DNA from: Enterovibrio calviensis DSM 14347
GTDB taxonomy: Bacteria; Pseudomonadota; Gammaproteobacteria; Enterobacterales; Vibrionaceae
Reading direction: 5' to 3'
Assembly: GCF_000621165.1 (NCBI RefSeq)
Contig: NZ_KK211218.1
Coordinates: 1 to 64,000, forward strand
Length of the DNA: 64,000 bases
This document shows, piece after piece, positions 56,242-64,000 of the stretch. Under the pieces are notes generated by a model, which saw only the letters and a list, made by a program, of their open reading frames with translations, was not told where the DNA came from and did no database searches. A program made the translations under genes and the position numbers. Numbering within the stretch: position 1 is the stretch's first letter; each line of letters opens with the position of its first letter.

Positions 56242-57510
56242 TCACAATTGGTCTTGCAATGCATTGTTAATGGCATCAATAAGTTGTTTTAACTGGTCTT
56301 TGGCCATGTCGTACGGTGGCATAATGTAGATCAAGCGGCCAAATGGACGAATCCACACGCCCGACTGAACAAAGTGTTTCTGTATCGTTTCAACGTTAAC
56401 GCTTTGATGGGTTTCCACCACACCAATCGCCCCCAACCAACGTACACTTTTCACACACTCTAGGCTTTGTAACTCAGGAAGCATTTGCAATAGGTGATGC
56501 TCAATGCCCAGCACCTTTTCTTGCCATGGCGTATCTAGCAGGAGGCCCAAACTGGCATTGGCGACAGCACTGGCTAACGGGTTACCCATAAATGTTGGGC
56601 CATGCATAAAGCAGCCAGCTTCGCCGCCACAAACCGTGTCAGCCACGTGTTTGGTCGTGACGGTAGCCGCCATGGTCATGTATCCCCCCGTCAATGCTTT
56701 GCCTAAACACATAATGTCTGGCGAAATCTCTGCATGTTCACAAGCAAAGAGTTTTCCGGTTCGCCCAAAGCCGGTGGCGATTTCGTCACAAATCAATAAG
56801 ACGCCATGTTCATCACAAAGCTCTCGTACGCGCTTAAGGTAAGTCGGATGGTAGATACGCATACCGCCAGCACCTTGGACGATAGGCTCAAGGATAACCG
56901 CTGCGATATCGTCAACATTGTCTTCAAGCTTGGCTTTGAAATCGGTGATGTCGGATTCCTTCCACTCATCGTGAAATCCGCATTCGGGCGAATCCGCAAA
57001 GATATGTTCAGGCAGAAAACCTTTGTAGAGTTTGTGCATCGAGTTATCAGGGTCAGTCACTGACATCGCTGCAAAACTGTCACCGTGATAACCATGGCGA
57101 AGCGTTAAGAATGTCGATTTAGGTGTGCCCTTCGCATGCCAATATTGCAGGGCCATTTTTAAGGAAACTTCGACGGAAATTGACCCTGAATCACACAGGA
57201 ATACTTTTTCTAAGGGAGCTGGCGTCATCTCAACCAGTTTTTTGCATAGGTTGATCGCGGGGTCGTGTGTGATACCACCAAACATGACGTGCGACATTTT
57301 ACCGACTTGGTCTGTAACGGCTTGATTCAAAACAGGGTGATTGTATCCGTGAATCGCCGCCCACCACGATGACATGCCATCGAGAAGCTTGGTGCCATCT
57401 TCTAAATATAAGTACAACCCCTCTGCGCGGGAGACAGGGTAGCAGGTCAGTGGGTTGAGAGTAGACGTGTAAGGGTGCCAGATATGGTCACGATCAAAAG
57501 CTAAATCCAT
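56242..57510 (-). CDS. bioA: Adenosylmethionine-8-amino-7-oxononanoate aminotransferase
   Basis: A 422-residue class-III PLP aminotransferase that uses S-adenosylmethionine as amino donor in biotin synthesis. HIWHPYTS at the start, GMSSWWAAIHGY, the PLP lysine in CLGKALTGGYM, and CDEIATGFGRTG. Divergent from bioBFCD with the BirA operator between. Confidence 0.97.
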   Translation of the reverse strand: MDLAFDRDHIWHPYTSTLNPLTCYPVSRAEGLYLYLEDGTKLLDGMSSWWAAIHGYNHPVLNQAVTDQVGKMSHVMFGGITHDPAINLCKKLVEMTPAPLEKVFLCDSGSISVEVSLKMALQYWHAKGTPKSTFLTLRHGYHGDSFAAMSVTDPDNSMHKLYKGFLPEHIFADSPECGFHDEWKESDITDFKAKLEDNVDDIAAVILEPIVQGAGGMRIYHPTYLKRVRELCDEHGVLLICDEIATGFGRTGKLFACEHAEISPDIMCLGKALTGGYMTMAATVTTKHVADTVCGGEAGCFMHGPTFMGNPLASAVANASLGLLLDTPWQEKVLGIEHHLLQMLPELQSLECVKSVRWLGAIGVVETHQSVNVETIQKHFVQSGVWIRPFGRLIYIMPPYDMAKDQLKQLIDAINNALQDQL

Positions 57511-57527
57511 GTATAAATAATATCCAG

Positions 57528-57560
57528 TTGTAAACCATGGGTTGTTGTTACTGTTGACAT
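57528..57560. promoter_or_regulatory. BirA (biotin repressor) operator
   Basis: TTGTAAACC - 15 bases - TGTTGACAT. The first half is a perfect BirA half-site, the second matches GGTTTACAA at 6 of 9. It sits between bioA and bioB. A TTGACA (57554-57559) lies inside the second half-site and TATTAT on the other strand lies next to the first, so both promoters would be covered. Confidence 0.85.
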
Positions 57561-57698
57561 TGTAATGGTCGACTTTAGACTGAACAAGTCATCAATCTCC
57601 AAATTACTTCGAGATGCAGGGTCAGCGCACATGAAGTGGCTGATTAAGTATCCCGATGTGGTTTGGATGCGTCATTTAATCAAGTTGAGGTAATACAG

Positions 57699-58751
57699 GT
57701 GGAAGTACGCCATAACTGGACTGTCGAGGAAGTACAGGCCCTTTTTGAAAAACCTTTTATGGATCTGATGTTTGAAGCGCAACAGGTACACAGACAGTAT
57801 CAAGCGCTCAATCATGTTCAGGTCAGCACCTTGCTGTCGATTAAAACCGGCGCTTGCCCAGAAGATTGTAAGTATTGCCCTCAGAGTGCTCACTATCGTA
57901 CCGATGTGGAAAAAGAGCGCCTGCTAGAAGTTGAGCGTGTGCTCGACGCGGCAGAAAAGGCCAAACACTCCGGCGCGACACGATTTTGCATGGGCGCGGC
58001 TTGGAAAAACCCTAAAGCCAGAGACATGCCGTATTTGAAAGAAATGATTCAAGGCGTGAAGGGTATGGGCCTTGAAACCTGTATGACACTCGGCATGCTC
58101 ACGCCTGATCAAGCGGATGAGTTGGCGGTTGCGGGTCTTGACTACTACAACCATAACCTTGATACCTCGCCAGAATACTATGGCAATGTCATTACCACGC
58201 GCACCTACCAAGACCGTTTAGATACCCTTTCCCATGTTCGCGATGCGGGCATGAAAGTGTGTTCAGGCGGGATCATTGGGTTGGGCGAAAATGCGCGTGA
58301 CCGTGCAGGCCTGCTGGTCGAATTGGCAAACTTGCCGCATCACCCAGAAAGCGTACCGATTAACATGCTAGTGAAGGTGAAAGGCACACCACTAGAAGAA
58401 GTGGAAGATGTTGACCCGTTCGATTTCGTCCGCATTATTGCCGTTGCGCGCATCATCATGCCGGAATCAGCCGTTCGCCTGTCTGCTGGGCGCGAGAATA
58501 TGAATGAGCAAATGCAAACGTTGTGCTTTATGGCGGGCGCTAACTCAATCTTCTATGGCTGTAAGCTGCTGACAACACCAAACCCCGATGAAGATGCAGA
58601 TATGCAGTTGTTCAAGAAACTGGGTATAAACCGAGAGCAAGCCGTTCAAAAGCCAGACGAGATTCAAGAAGAGGCGTTATTGACCCAAGTGGCGGAGCGT
58701 GTGGCTTCTCGTCCAAGCAAAGACGACCTTTTCTACGAAGCTAACGTCTAA
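57699..58751 (+). CDS. bioB: Biotin synthase
   Basis: A 350-residue radical SAM enzyme that inserts sulfur into dethiobiotin. The cluster motif is CPEDCKYC in [29 protein letters not shown] and RLSAGRENM are conserved. GTG at 57699 (VEVRHNW) is chosen from GAGGT seven bases upstream and from family starts; the ATG at 57663 would add 12 residues that are not typical. Confidence 0.97.
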   Translation: MEVRHNWTVEEVQALFEKPFMDLMFEAQQVHRQYQALNHVQVSTLLSIKTGACPEDCKYCPQSAHYRTDVEKERLLEVERVLDAAEKAKHSGATRFCMGAAWKNPKARDMPYLKEMIQGVKGMGLETCMTLGMLTPDQADELAVAGLDYYNHNLDTSPEYYGNVITTRTYQDRLDTLSHVRDAGMKVCSGGIIGLGENARDRAGLLVELANLPHHPESVPINMLVKVKGTPLEEVEDVDPFDFVRIIAVARIIMPESAVRLSAGRENMNEQMQTLCFMAGANSIFYGCKLLTTPNPDEDADMQLFKKLGINREQAVQKPDEIQEEALLTQVAERVASRPSKDDLFYEANV

Positions 58752-58767
58752 GAGCGCTTAATCCATT

Positions 58768-59940
58768 ATGCGTCAAGACGACCATCTTCAGCGACGTATC
58801 GAGCAAAAGCTCGATACACGTCGCCAGCAACAATTGCTCCGAAGCGTCAGCGCTTTTCATCATCAAGATGGAAAGCTCTTTGACACTGATAACCAACCGT
58901 ACTTGAATTTTTCTGGCAATGATTATTTAGGTTTGGCGCACGATGCTTCATTGATCACGGCGTGGCAAGAGGGGCTGGATACATTTGGAGCAGGGAGTAC
59001 GGCATCACCGCTAGTGACGGGCTTTTCGAGTGCTCATCAGACCCTAGAGCGTGCTTTGTGCGACTGGTTGGGTTTTGAGCGTGCCTTGTTGTTCAATAGT
59101 GGTTTTTCTGCCAATCAAGCAGTGATTTTTTCATTGCTAGAGAAGCACGACACTCTGTTGCAAGACAAACTGAATCACGCTTCGTTGATGGAAGCGGGGA
59201 TGCTGTGTGACGCAAAAATGCAGCGCTTTCCTCACAACAACGTCCACAAACTCGAATCTATGCTCCACGCGACTGCGCAAACATCCGCACGCTTTGTGGT
59301 GACTGAAGGTGTGTTTAGCATGGATGGCGATTTGTCCCCGCTCGCGGATATCCGGTCTGTGTGTGATCAGCATGACGCATGGCTCATGGTGGATGATGCC
59401 CATGGTATTGGCGTGTTAGGAGAGCAGGGCCAAGGCAGTGCTCATGCAGCGAATATTCAACCTGACATTCTTATCGTCACCTTTGGTAAAGCGTTTGGGA
59501 TGATGGGGGCAGCGGTAATGTGCAGTGAACATGTACATGATTACTTGACGCAATTTGCCCGTCACTATGTCTATTCAACGGCAATGCCGCCCGCTCAAGC
59601 ACATGCTTTATCTCATACGCTCTCTATGATTCGTACGCAATCTTGGCGACGTGAAAAGCTATCTGCCTTATCGGCGGTTTTTCACGAAGAATTGCAAGGG
59701 TGCGATGAGGTAATTGAAACCATCACCCCAATCAAACCTGTGGTTCTTGGGAGCGTTGAGAAAATGCAGGTGATCGCTTCTAAGTTAAAAGCCAATGGAT
59801 TTCTAACAGGGGCGATTCGCCCACCCACAGTGCCCGTGAATACGGCACGTCTTCGCATTACCTTATCGGTAAATCAATCTGAAACGCAGGTGAAAGACCT
59901 CGCCGTTTTGCTCCGACGTTGTATTGAGGAGGGCAAATGA
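58768..59940 (+). CDS. bioF: 8-amino-7-oxononanoate synthase
   Basis: A 390-residue PLP enzyme condensing pimeloyl-ACP with alanine. NDYLGLA, GSTASPLVTGFS, the aspartate in VDDAHGIG and the PLP lysine in TFGKAFGMMGAA are present. Overlaps bioC by four bases (ATGA). Confidence 0.97.
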   Translation: MRQDDHLQRRIEQKLDTRRQQQLLRSVSAFHHQDGKLFDTDNQPYLNFSGNDYLGLAHDASLITAWQEGLDTFGAGSTASPLVTGFSSAHQTLERALCDWLGFERALLFNSGFSANQAVIFSLLEKHDTLLQDKLNHASLMEAGMLCDAKMQRFPHNNVHKLESMLHATAQTSARFVVTEGVFSMDGDLSPLADIRSVCDQHDAWLMVDDAHGIGVLGEQGQGSAHAANIQPDILIVTFGKAFGMMGAAVMCSEHVHDYLTQFARHYVYSTAMPPAQAHALSHTLSMIRTQSWRREKLSALSAVFHEELQGCDEVIETITPIKPVVLGSVEKMQVIASKLKANGFLTGAIRPPTVPVNTARLRITLSVNQSETQVKDLAVLLRRCIEEGK

Positions 59941-60752
59941 GCCAAGCAGTATCATTTCATCTCGAGGCCTCTTTATTAGAGAGTGAAGAGAAGTCAGCGA
60001 TCAAGGACGCGTTCAGCCGCGCCGCGACCACTTATGATAAAAGTGCCGCATTCCAGCGCCGCGTTGGACATGAACTCATGGGGCAGATATCAGAGTGGGA
60101 AAATAAAACCGTACTCGACTTGGGTTGTGGAACCGGCTACTTCAGCGAAAAAATGGCACTCAACGGTGCTCATGTCATCGCATTAGATCTCTCCGAGAAA
60201 ATGTTAGAGCAAGCCAGGTTAAGGTGTGGCAGCGCGTTGCAGTATCTCTCTGGTGACGCTGAATCACTCCCATTGGCTGATAATAGTGTCGACGTGGTGT
60301 TCTCATCGTTGGCTTTGCAGTGGTGCAATGATCTTTCTGTTCCATTACGTGAAATGAGACGGGTAGTGAAGCCTGGTGGGACTATATTGTTTTCGACTTT
60401 GCTTGATGGCTCATTATACGAGCTCAAGCAAGCATGGCATGAAGTTGATGCACGTCAACACGTGAATACTTTTCTTACGCCAAAGCAGGTAAACATTGCG
60501 CTCGCGCAAGCTGGCATCGTAAATCACCACATAGAATGCCACACGTTAACAGAAACATATCCATCTGCACTGGCACTAATGAAAGATCTCAAAGGTATTG
60601 GCGCAACCCATTTATCAGAAGGTAGAGAGGCGGGATTAGTTGGCAAGCGAACTTTTTTGGCGCTAGAAAATGCGTACAGACATTTTCAGTCACATGAAGG
60701 GCTCGTGCCCGCAACCTATCAAGTTTGCTATGGAGCGATAAAGAATGACTAA
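59937..60752 (+). CDS. bioC: Malonyl-ACP O-methyltransferase
   Basis: A 271-residue SAM-dependent methyltransferase that masks malonyl-ACP so fatty-acid enzymes can build pimeloyl-ACP. [12 protein letters not shown] is motif [11 protein letters not shown] is typical. Overlaps bioF (4 bases) and bioD (8 bases). The partner esterase gene bioH is not in this window. Confidence 0.95.
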   Translation: MSQAVSFHLEASLLESEEKSAIKDAFSRAATTYDKSAAFQRRVGHELMGQISEWENKTVLDLGCGTGYFSEKMALNGAHVIALDLSEKMLEQARLRCGSALQYLSGDAESLPLADNSVDVVFSSLALQWCNDLSVPLREMRRVVKPGGTILFSTLLDGSLYELKQAWHEVDARQHVNTFLTPKQVNIALAQAGIVNHHIECHTLTETYPSALALMKDLKGIGATHLSEGREAGLVGKRTFLALENAYRHFQSHEGLVPATYQVCYGAIKND

Positions 60753-61428
60753 AAGCTATTTCGTGACAGGCACAGACACAGAAGTTGGAAAGACTGTGGC
60801 TTCAATGGCCATCATGCAAGCTGTCGCGAAAGCCGGCTATAGTGTGGTGGGTTACAAACCCGTTGCAGCGGGCAGCAAAGACACTGAAGACGGGCCGATG
60901 AATTCTGATGCCATTCGCCTTCGTGAATGCACCACCGTTGATGTGGACTATGAAGAAGTTAACCCATGCCTACTGCACGCTGCCTGTTCACCGCACATTG
61001 CTGCTGAACTTGAAAATGCCAGTGTGGACTTTTCGCAGTTGAGTCAGGGGCTGAAAAATATCCAAACCAAAGCGGATTTTACGTTAGTGGAAGGAGCGGG
61101 TGGTTGGCGTGTACCTGTGAGTTATGACAGCACGTTAGCTGACTGGGTAGGGCAAGAGAAGCTGCCTGTGATTTTGGTGGTCGGCATAAAACTTGGGTGT
61201 TTGAATCACGCCTATTTGACCGCTGAAGCTGTTCGCCATGACGGATTAGAAATTGTGGGATGGGTAGCTAACAGGGTGAACCCAGGCACTGAGCACTACA
61301 GTGATATTGTTAAAACACTAGAGCATCACTTAGGGGTTCCTAAGCTCGGCGAAATACCGTACATGCCTGCGATTAAGTCGAGAGACTTAAGTGGCTATAT
61401 CGACATTAGCCCACTAGGGTTGAAATAA
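60745..61428 (+). CDS. bioD: Dethiobiotin synthetase
   Basis: A 227-residue ATP-dependent carboxylase. P-loop [10 protein letters not shown], then GYKPVAAGS and EGAGGWRVP. Final gene of bioBFCD, with a strong terminator. Confidence 0.97.
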   Translation: MTKSYFVTGTDTEVGKTVASMAIMQAVAKAGYSVVGYKPVAAGSKDTEDGPMNSDAIRLRECTTVDVDYEEVNPCLLHAACSPHIAAELENASVDFSQLSQGLKNIQTKADFTLVEGAGGWRVPVSYDSTLADWVGQEKLPVILVVGIKLGCLNHAYLTAEAVRHDGLEIVGWVANRVNPGTEHYSDIVKTLEHHLGVPKLGEIPYMPAIKSRDLSGYIDISPLGLK

Positions 61429-61440
61429 TCGCAAGAATGA

Positions 61441-61467
61441 AAAAAGCCAGCAGCTGCTGGCTTTTTA
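61441..61467. terminator. Bidirectional terminator after bioD
   Basis: AAAAAGCCAGCAG directly followed by its exact reverse complement; a 26-bp perfect palindrome with A- and T-run ends. It would also serve the small gene at 61527. Confidence 0.9.
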
Positions 61468-61526
61468 ACGTTTTTATCAACAAATACCAAGACATCACAC
61501 CCAAATGGCGGATGTCATCCTACGGC

Positions 61527-61700
61527 TTATTTGTCTTCTGACAGCAGTCCCATTAAAGACTCCTGCACATCTGAAATCTGTTTGATCTTTTGATTCTCGT
61601 CGTCGGCAAGTCCGAGCTCTGCACAAGCCTCGTCAAAGCTCATCCCTAAGTGACAGCAAAGGATATCGATTGCGACGCGATAATTTTCTTTGTCAGCCAT
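61527..61700 (-). CDS. Small acidic protein of unknown function
   Basis: A 57-residue soluble protein, MADKENYRVAIDILCCHLGM..., ending LMGLLSEDK. ATG at 61700 follows AAGGAGAG with good spacing; the frame is open to 61766, but that start lacks a site. A vicinal Cys pair (ILCCHLG) is notable. I do not recognise a family. Confidence 0.75.
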   Translation of the reverse strand: MADKENYRVAIDILCCHLGMSFDEACAELGLADDENQKIKQISDVQESLMGLLSEDK

Positions 61701-61983
61701 TGTTTTTCTCTCCTTAGAAACGCACTCCTTGATGGAGCACCTAAGCGCATCAAATGAGGCGCTCACCTTTTACACACACATTATTCGTGATTGGTTATTA
61801 ATTCAACTCGACCAAAGTCTAATTCGTCTTGAAAACTAGACCGCTCATCATCCAAATTAAAAATAGCATACGCGGACCGTTACAATAATTTACGTTTGAA
61901 TTTGCTACACAGGCTTGTTTTTCGACAGTTTGACCCTACTATCACACCAATAGCGCTTCAATCATTCGGAGACAAAGTCAGTA

Positions 61984-62865
61984 ATGAAACGCATATCTTT
62001 ATTTTTGTTAACCAACCTAGCGGTTCTATTCGTGTTCAGCATCGTGCTGAACATTGTTTACGCCGTGACTGGCATGCAACCAGGAAGTCTTTCGGGCTTG
62101 CTCGTGATGGCTGCATTGTTCGGTTTTGGTGGGTCGCTGGTTTCGCTATTCATGTCGAAATCAATGGCACTGCGCTCTGTGGGCGGTCAGGTCATCGAAC
62201 ATCCACGTAACGAGACAGAGCATTGGTTGATGAATACAGTGAGTCGCCAAGCACAGACTGTCGGTATTGGCATGCCGACAGTGGCGATTTATCACTCCAA
62301 TGACATCAACGCATTTGCGACAGGCGCAAAACGTGATGATTCTTTGGTTGCTGTATCTAGTGGCTTGTTGGAAAACATGACGCGCGACGAAGCAGAAGCG
62401 GTTCTCGCTCATGAAATCAGTCATATCGCGAATGGTGACATGATCACCATGACGCTGATGCAAGGCGTGGTAAATACCTTCGTTATCTTTATCTCTCGTT
62501 TGATTGCAGGTGCGATCAGCGGTGTGAATAACAGTGATGAAGAGGGCGAAGGTGGTGGTAGCTTTATCACTTACTTCATCGTGTCTTCAGTGCTCGAAAT
62601 TGTTTTTGGCATGTTGGCAAGCGTTCTGACCATGTGGTTTAGCCGCCATCGCGAATTCAAAGCAGACGCAGGATCTGCGCATCTTGTCGGTAAAGAGAAG
62701 ATGATCGCTGCACTCGAAAGGTTAAAAGTGAGCCATGAAAGTCGATTGGAAGGCTCCATGATGGCGTTTGGTATCAACGGTAAAAAGTCACTGAGCGAAT
62801 TTTTCATGACTCACCCGCCGCTTGATAAGCGTATCGATGCACTTCGCCGCGGTGAGCACCTCTAA
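61984..62865 (+). CDS. htpX: Membrane zinc metalloprotease HtpX
   Basis: A 293-residue M48 protease of inner-membrane quality control. Two N-terminal helices, the zinc motif HEISH at 143-147, further helices after 157, and the third ligand region with [13 protein letters not shown]. Works with FtsH on damaged membrane proteins. ATG follows GGAGACAAAGTCAGTA. Confidence 0.97.
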   Translation: MKRISLFLLTNLAVLFVFSIVLNIVYAVTGMQPGSLSGLLVMAALFGFGGSLVSLFMSKSMALRSVGGQVIEHPRNETEHWLMNTVSRQAQTVGIGMPTVAIYHSNDINAFATGAKRDDSLVAVSSGLLENMTRDEAEAVLAHEISHIANGDMITMTLMQGVVNTFVIFISRLIAGAISGVNNSDEEGEGGGSFITYFIVSSVLEIVFGMLASVLTMWFSRHREFKADAGSAHLVGKEKMIAALERLKVSHESRLEGSMMAFGINGKKSLSEFFMTHPPLDKRIDALRRGEHL

Positions 62866-62884
62866 TTGCATTGTCTCAATGTTT

Positions 62885-62918
62885 AAAAAACGCCTCCATA
62901 TATTGGGGGCGTTTTTAT
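62885..62918 (+). terminator. Terminator after htpX
   Basis: AAAAAACGCCTCC pairs with GGGGGCGTTTTT (one G-U), followed by T. Confidence 0.85.
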
Positions 62919-63071
62919 TTTTGCCCCGTCAAAATCCTTCTTGGACTAGTGTTACTGATAACGTAGCAGAAACGTTTTATGTCCAAACAACAAGAAGGCC
63001 TCTGAAATCTGGCAGATTCTGATTGTTTGGATATTCAACACATCAACACATCAACACTTCAAGAGGTGAGC

Positions 63072-63431
63072 ATGAACCCAGTCGGGTGGTTTGAAATTAC
63101 GGTCAGTGATTTGGATCGGGCAACGGCATTTTATGAGAAAACGCTTGGGATAACACTGACTCGGCATGAAATGGACGGTATACAAATGGCATGGTTTCCT
63201 GTTGAACAGGGCAACAACTATGGTGCAACAGGAACACTCATCTTGAGTGATAACTATATCGCGGGAACATCATCTACTATGGTCTATTTTAACGTTGACA
63301 GTATCGATGAGGTGTTAGCGAGAGTGGATGCTAGTGCAATCCTACAGCCAAAAACGAATATTGGTGACGCAGGGAAGTACGCGCATATCGAAGATAGTGA
63401 AGGGAACCGAGTGGGTATTCACTGTCACTAA
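63072..63431 (+). CDS. VOC-family protein
   Basis: A 119-residue protein: WFEITVSDLDRATAFYEKTL at the start and HIEDSEGNRVGIHCH at the end are typical of the glyoxalase/bleomycin-resistance fold. Substrate unknown. ATG at 63072 follows GAGGT; an earlier in-frame ATG at 63027 lacks a site. Confidence 0.87.
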   Translation: MNPVGWFEITVSDLDRATAFYEKTLGITLTRHEMDGIQMAWFPVEQGNNYGATGTLILSDNYIAGTSSTMVYFNVDSIDEVLARVDASAILQPKTNIGDAGKYAHIEDSEGNRVGIHCH

Positions 63432-63628
63432 CTATGTCGTGTCGACAACGGATTTTAGTGAGACGTAAAGAGAAAGCGCTGTCTTTTGTCGATCTCCTTA
63501 TCAAATGATCCCAAATATTGAACAGTTTCTTTTTAATTCAGGTTAGCATTATCAGATAACATTCAGTGTATGGATTTGCACGTTTGTGCTTTTGCATATG
63601 GTGCACCGTTAAATAGCCAAGGAGGGGC

Positions 63629-64000
63629 ATGTTAAAAGTTATTAAGTTTCTTTTTACCGCTGCGATTTTGCTCGCCTTGCTCGCGACCGCATTGGTTTAT
63701 GGCGCACTAGCTCTCAGCCTTCCTGCATTAACCGGCGTCTCGGCGGTTGATAGACTCTCTGACACCACCTATTTACAACGCGATGATTTGGGTACTGCAA
63801 TCATCGTCGCCCAGAATCGAACGGATGCGTCGTATGCGCTAGGTTATGCGCATGGACAAGATCGCTTTTTCCAAATGGATTTGCTCAGACGAAATGCGGC
63901 AGGGGAGCTATCTGAACTCTTTGGTAATGCTGCTCTTCCGCGCGACGAACTGACACGTTTTCATCTGTTCAGAAAACGCAGTCGAGACATCGTTAATCAT
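63629..64000 (+). CDS. Penicillin-acylase-family (Ntn hydrolase) protein, partial
   Basis: The first 124 residues of a larger protein that runs off the right edge. AAGGAGG precedes the ATG. A signal peptide or anchor (MLKVIKFLFTAAILLALLAT) is followed by LQRDDLGTAIIVAQ, ALGYAHGQDRFFQMDLLRRNA and GELSELFG, the start of the alpha chain of penicillin/AHL acylases. The catalytic Ser and the beta chain lie outside. The substrate could be an acyl-homoserine lactone or another amide; this cannot be told here. Confidence 0.85.
   Translation, partial: MLKVIKFLFTAAILLALLATALVYGALALSLPALTGVSAVDRLSDTTYLQRDDLGTAIIVAQNRTDASYALGYAHGQDRFFQMDLLRRNAAGELSELFGNAALPRDELTRFHLFRKRSRDIVNH

Noticed and set aside
1-64000. 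Mobile elements, prophage or genomic-island boundaries
   Set aside because: No transposase, integrase, tRNA-linked direct repeat or break in coding style was seen; the gene content is typical core chromosome.

Overview
The window reads as a chromosomal segment of a marine gammaproteobacterium of the family Vibrionaceae. The reasons are the divergent folE / moeA-moeB pair, the bioA | bioB-F-C-D cluster followed by htpX, metR | metE, a DUF2860-type outer-membrane protein, sstT, a methionine-regulated ECF transporter, and many cyclic-di-GMP proteins. An Enterovibrio/Grimontia-like genus is a guess; no rRNA or tRNA is present to test it. Almost all of it is ordinary coding sequence in short operons with clear intrinsic terminators. 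I see no insertion sequence, prophage, CRISPR array, integrase or attachment site.

Layout. 1-7.7 kb: ASCH and VOC proteins, an inner-membrane FUSC protein (yccS) divergent from DNA helicase IV (helD), and an HD-GYP phosphodiesterase behind an unknown exported protein. 8-11 kb: a compact sensory block with a YcgR-like PilZ protein, a soluble protein built from two degenerate chemoreceptor-tip repeats, a metallo-beta-lactamase-fold protein of the oxygen-binding di-iron type, and a BLUF blue-light sensor. 11-19.4 kb: a FAN1-type nuclease divergent from a Nudix-PAP2 fusion, ydiJ, a PhnB-like protein, aqpZ and a 51-residue membrane microprotein. 19.4-28.5 kb: ygiQ, a porin-like protein, an ynfL/ynfM-like regulator/efflux pair with an unknown downstream gene, a diguanylate cyclase and small conserved genes. 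28.5-34.3 kb: metR | metE, a CHASE-GGDEF protein and an HslJ-like lipoprotein. 34.6-40 kb: pstSCAB with a Pho box, then a GGDEF-EAL protein. 40-49 kb: moeB, moeA, folE, an aspartate aminotransferase, asnS, queD, queE and an Mlc-type ROK repressor. 49-54 kb: the ECF transporter (S, fused A-A', T) and sstT. 54-56.2 kb: an ECF11-like sigma factor with a ChrR-like zinc anti-sigma factor and a LON-domain protein. 56.2-64 kb: the biotin cluster with a BirA operator, a small unknown gene, htpX, a VOC protein and the start of a penicillin-acylase-family gene.

How the parts connect. Five genes make, break or bind cyclic-di-GMP. Methionine control recurs: tandem MetJ-like boxes lie before metE, and a perfect 8-bp met box lies before the ECF transporter, which supports a methionine-related substrate rather than the riboflavin named in automatic annotation. 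Light and oxygen also recur: the BLUF protein, the di-iron/chemoreceptor pair, and the sigma/ChrR pair, whose relatives respond to singlet oxygen. The di-iron plus chemoreceptor-tip pair is the best candidate here for a little-described system.
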